Of a DNA stretch of 52,138 bases, positions 49,529-52,138 are shown piece by piece. Position 1 is the stretch's first letter; each line of letters opens with the position of its first letter. Source of the DNA: Galbitalea sp036271795 (GTDB lineage Bacteria; Actinomycetota; Actinomycetes; Actinomycetales; Microbacteriaceae). The translations under genes were made by a program, and so were the position numbers. Below the pieces are notes generated by a model. That model ran no database searches and was not told the DNA's origin. It saw nothing but the letters and a program-made list of their open reading frames with translations. Location of the stretch: positions 1 through 52,138 of the forward strand of contig DATAZY010000037.1 in assembly GCA_036271795.1 (NCBI GenBank), in the 5' to 3' direction.

Positions 49529-50184
49529 TCGCCGTCGCTTCGCCGGTCGCTGTCTCGCATTCGCCTTGCCGCGATCACGACGCCATAGACGGCAACCCAC
49601 GCAATCGCCAGGCTCGTCGCCACGAGCTCGAGCCTGCTTCCGAATCCCACCTGAAATCTCGCGAGCGCAAGGATGCCGCCGACCGCGGCAATCGCGCCGA
49701 CCGCAGCGCCCATAACCAGTGAGAACAGGGCGAGCACTCGGTGTCCCTGCGCGAAGGCCGCCTGCAGCATCGCCCAGCACGCCACGATGAAGGCGCAAGT
49801 CGCGAACAGGGTGTGGCCGAAATCCTGCCAGTCGAAAGTCGCTCCGTACGGCACGGGGCAGGTGTACGTACAGGTCACTTGAGACGCCGCGAAAAAGAAG
49901 CCGCAGGAGATCCAGAGCGAGACCGCGGGCGTCCAGAGTGCGAGAAACCGGATGCGCGAGCGAACATCCCGGCCGGCAAAGGCGATGAGGCTACCGCCCG
50001 CCACGATCATCAACAGGGCGACCTCGAATTCGCGTGCCGTCGGCATCGCCGCAGCACCGAGCTCGCTCACGTACACGTCGTGGCCCACCGAGATTCGGGC
50101 GACCCAGATGATGACCAGGGCGGCCAGAACCAGCGCCGCTCCCCCAATGGACGCGGCCACCTCGGCGAAACGGCGAGCCGTCAT
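49474..50184 (-). CDS. DUF998-like membrane protein
   Basis: This integral membrane protein (236 aa) has about six hydrophobic segments (IGGAALVLAALVIIWVA, VALLMIVAGGSLIAFA and others), a Cys-rich loop (QVTCTYTCPVPYG) and a charged tail. The pattern fits DUF998, a family of unknown function. The ATG at 50184 overlaps the stop of the upstream gene (ATGA). The tail overlaps the convergent YqaJ gene, which is compact but usual for this genome. Confidence 0.78.
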   Translation of the reverse strand: MTARRFAEVAASIGGAALVLAALVIIWVARISVGHDVYVSELGAAAMPTAREFEVALLMIVAGGSLIAFAGRDVRSRIRFLALWTPAVSLWISCGFFFAASQVTCTYTCPVPYGATFDWQDFGHTLFATCAFIVACWAMLQAAFAQGHRVLALFSLVMGAAVGAIAAVGGILALARFQVGFGSRLELVATSLAIAWVAVYGVVIAARRMRDSDRRSDGDQRRDMRSSSSVASPTST

Positions 50185-50852
50185 GCCGAGCCGGGTTGGT
50201 TGCGGCGCGAGACCCAGATCGCGCCGGCTCCGACCAGCCCGAAGAAGATCGCGATGAGCACGACATAGAAGGCGACGGACCAGTACCCCTCGTTCGCGAG
50301 CGACGGGTCGAGGAACGGATACGGGTACCACGGCTTGTTCGTTCGCTCATCAATCGCGAACGGCGCCCGGATGAGGGTGTACCCGGCCCACACGATCGGG
50401 AAGATGACGATGGCCCTGATGGTGCGCCACGGCAGCGGTGTGCGACCCGGCGCGAACAGCCAGTCGATGATCAGGTACGCCGGCGCAACCACGTGCAGAA
50501 CCTCGTTCGACCATTCGACCGTGGTGCCCTGCGGCAGTTCAATGCCGCGAAGCAGGAGGTTGTAGACGATGCCCGTCACGCCCATATAGGTGACCACCAT
50601 CACCCGAAAAATCGTGTACCAGCGCGGGTCATCCCGCTTCATGAAGACAAAAATGGCGCCAATGGCGAGCACGACCACGCTGAAGACATTCGACTCGATC
50701 GTGAAGAAGCTGAAGAAATTCACGATCTGGAACGTGGTGTTGGTCACGCCCTGCGATGGCCACACCTCGAGACTGCGATGCAGCTGAGCAATGACCGCCG
50801 CGATGATTCCGACGGCCACCACCAGACGAAGAATCGCAAACAGCAGCTTCAT
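50181..50852 (-). CDS. Pr6Pr family membrane protein
   Basis: This membrane protein (223 aa) has about six segments and the family features FFSFFTIESNVFSVVVL and NEVLHVVAPAYLIIDWLFAP, with conserved polar residues within helices. FAR-17a/AIG1-like (Pr6Pr) proteins may be membrane hydrolases of lipid esters; the role in bacteria is not known. It is coupled by ATGA to the DUF998-like gene, so the two probably act or are made together. Confidence 0.85.
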   Translation of the reverse strand: MKLLFAILRLVVAVGIIAAVIAQLHRSLEVWPSQGVTNTTFQIVNFFSFFTIESNVFSVVVLAIGAIFVFMKRDDPRWYTIFRVMVVTYMGVTGIVYNLLLRGIELPQGTTVEWSNEVLHVVAPAYLIIDWLFAPGRTPLPWRTIRAIVIFPIVWAGYTLIRAPFAIDERTNKPWYPYPFLDPSLANEGYWSVAFYVVLIAIFFGLVGAGAIWVSRRNQPGSA

Positions 50853-50911
50853 TGTTCTGTTTTCCCCTTGCCGTCCAGCCAGCGCTCGTAGTCGAATCGT
50901 AGCGGGGGAGG

Positions 50912-51499
50912 CTAAAGGATGCGCTCCCGAACGAAGTCATCCTCGTAGTTTTCGCCCACCAGGAACCGCTTTGTGCCCACCCGCACGAACCCACTCTTCT
51001 CGTAGAACCGGTTGGCGCGCGCGTTCTTCTGGTTCACGCCGAGCCAGACCGCGGCGACTCCTCGCTCGCTCGCGGCTTCGATGGATGCCCGCACCAGCGC
51101 CTGCGCCACTCCGCTGCCGTGGCTGCCGGGCAGCACGTACACCTTGCTGAGCTCACAGCTGGGGCGCGTGGTGATCGCGGCAGCGGCATCCCGATCATGA
51201 GGTTCACCGAAGACGAGCATCGTGTACCCCACGATCTCACCGCCGTCGTCGGCGACGAAGAGGTCGCGCTCTGGGTCGGAGAGGTAGTCCTCAAAGCGCG
51301 CTTCGGAGAGGTGGTTCTCGATGAAATGCGCGTTCGACTCGGGCAGGGTCTCCGGCGGGCTCGCAAGCGGGAATGTGGCCGCGGCCACGTCGTGCAGGTC
51401 CGCAGCATCCGCCGCGGTCGCCCGTCGAATCCTCACCTCCGAAAACTCAGGAGATTCTGTCAATGGGATGCTCGTGGAGGGTGTTTCGGCGCTGGTCAC
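50912..51499 (-). CDS. GNAT-family N-acetyltransferase
   Basis: This acetyltransferase (195 aa) begins the fold at VRIRRATAADAADLHDVAA. The acetyl-CoA loop is seen in VLPGSHGSGVAQALV, and the late ARANRFYEKSGFVRVG motif is typical. I chose the GTG at 51499, which has AGGAGA 7 bp before it; an in-frame GTG at 51529 has no ribosome site and lies in the rplA terminator side. The substrate (small molecule or protein amine) is unknown. Confidence 0.9.
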   Translation of the reverse strand: MTSAETPSTSIPLTESPEFSEVRIRRATAADAADLHDVAAATFPLASPPETLPESNAHFIENHLSEARFEDYLSDPERDLFVADDGGEIVGYTMLVFGEPHDRDAAAAITTRPSCELSKVYVLPGSHGSGVAQALVRASIEAASERGVAAVWLGVNQKNARANRFYEKSGFVRVGTKRFLVGENYEDDFVRERIL

Positions 51500-51547
51500 A
51501 CTCGATTCTCCTGCACTTTCGCAGCTCACCGCTTCGGGGCCAACACA

Positions 51548-51575
51548 AAAGGGGCCCGCCGAAGCGGACCCCTTT
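51548..51575 (-). terminator. Rho-independent terminator after rplA
   Basis: AAAGGGGCCCGC (51548-51559) pairs with GCGGACCCCTTT (51564-51575) around a 4-base loop. On the minus strand the hairpin is followed by a T-rich stretch. It lies 21 bp after the rplA stop. Confidence 0.85.
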
Positions 51576-51596
51576 CGTTGCGCTGAGCGCGGGGTA

Positions 51597-52138
51597 TTAC
51601 AGAACGTTCACATCGAGCGGGATGCCAGGACCGAACGTGGTCGAGACGGTGCCCTTGGTGATGTAACGGCCCTTCGAGCTGCTTGGCTTGGAGCGAACGA
51701 TCTCGTCGATCGCAGCCTTGATGTTCTCGGAGAGCTGCTCCTCGGTGAACGCGGCCTTGCCGACAACGAAGTGCACGTTGGAGTGCTTGTCGACGCGGAA
51801 CTCGATCTTGCCGCCCTTGATGTCGGAGACTGCCTTGGCAACATCCGTCGTCACGGTACCGGTCTTCGGGTTCGGCATGAGGCCACGTGGACCAAGCACC
51901 TTACCGAGGCGACCGACCTGGCCCATGAGCTCGGGGGTCGAAACAGCCGAGTCGAATGCGGTGTAACCGGCAGCGACCTTCTCGATGAGCTCGGAGCCAC
52001 CGACCTCATCTGCACCCGCGGCGATTGCGGCCTCAGCGGCAGCACCCGTCGCGAACACGACGACGCGAGCCGTCTTGCCGGTGCCGTGGGGCAGGATGAC
52101 CGTGCCACGAACCATCTGGTCCGCCTTACGGGGGTCGA
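51597..52138 (-). CDS. rplA: 50S ribosomal protein L1 (5' end cut by window)
   Basis: About 180 C-terminal residues of L1 are present, from DPRKADQMVRGTVILPHGTGKTARVVVF to the end FGPGIPLDVNVL. GKVLGPRGLMPNPKTGTV is the family signature. Some 50 N-terminal residues lie beyond the right edge. L1 forms the uL1 stalk of the large subunit and usually follows rplK. A terminator follows, so rplJ-rplL 7 kb away is a separate unit. Confidence 0.98.
   Translation of the reverse strand, partial: DPRKADQMVRGTVILPHGTGKTARVVVFATGAAAEAAIAAGADEVGGSELIEKVAAGYTAFDSAVSTPELMGQVGRLGKVLGPRGLMPNPKTGTVTTDVAKAVSDIKGGKIEFRVDKHSNVHFVVGKAAFTEEQLSENIKAAIDEIVRSKPSSSKGRYITKGTVSTTFGPGIPLDVNVL

Noticed and set aside
1..52138. 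tRNA genes, rRNA genes, CRISPR arrays and prophage blocks
   Set aside because: No cloverleaf ends, regular repeats or phage structural genes were recognised by reading; a dedicated scan was not possible.

Overview
The window looks like chromosomal DNA of a high-GC actinobacterium, most likely Microbacteriaceae. The evidence is GC-rich codon use, frequent GTG starts, stop/start overlaps of the ATGA, GTGA and TGATG type, a Cbs plus MetB transsulfuration pair, a TrcRS-like two-component system, actinobacterial rplA and rplJ-rplL segments, and a 13E12/DUF222 HNH gene with an actinobacterial LexA-type box. The genus assignment is an inference.

Positions 1-26021 form a large carbohydrate-use island. 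A leftward cluster holds two Gfo/Idh/MocA oxidoreductases and a GH1 beta-glycosidase. A rightward, tightly coupled operon follows: GH5 glycosidase, zinc alcohol/polyol dehydrogenase, IlvD/Edd sugar-acid dehydratase, FAH-family 2-keto-3-deoxy-sugar-acid dehydratase and 2-oxoglutarate-semialdehyde-type dehydrogenase. Facing it are an SMP-30 lactonase and an SDR aldose dehydrogenase, then a third Gfo/Idh protein. Together these fit a Weimberg-type oxidative pentose pathway (aldose, lactone, aldonate, 2-keto-3-deoxy acid, 2-oxoglutarate semialdehyde, 2-oxoglutarate). A second leftward operon encodes a lipoprotein sugar-binding protein, two ABC permeases, a ThuA-like protein, a tautomerase-like protein, an NAD-dependent epimerase/reductase and an aldo-keto reductase. 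It lacks its own ATPase. A LacI-family regulator, a GH3 glycosidase, xylose isomerase and xylulokinase follow, so the isomerase route for xylose lies beside the oxidative one. A perfect 12-bp palindrome, CGAAACATTTCG, occurs upstream of three of these transcription units and is the likely LacI operator.

Positions 26033-35270 hold a cyclase-family protein with an APC permease, a GT39-like membrane glycosyltransferase coupled to a GT2-GtrA fusion, metB and cbs, a Nudix hydrolase and a small membrane protein. Positions 35373-38000 are an intact IS1595-type insertion sequence. It has 24-bp perfect inverted repeats, an 8-bp target duplication (ATAATGGA), a transposase driven from inside the right repeat, and several small cargo genes. 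It separates a DUF222/HNH gene (38012-39451) from its ancestral promoter and LexA-like box.

Positions 39469-52138 hold an ABC exporter-type protein, an orphan sugar-binding lipoprotein with a complex palindrome-rich upstream region, rplL and rplJ with a leader attenuator, a secreted membrane-anchored protein, an NAD-dependent epimerase, a sensor kinase/response regulator pair, a YqaJ-type nuclease, two membrane proteins, a GNAT acetyltransferase and the 3' part of rplA. No tRNA, rRNA or CRISPR array was seen.
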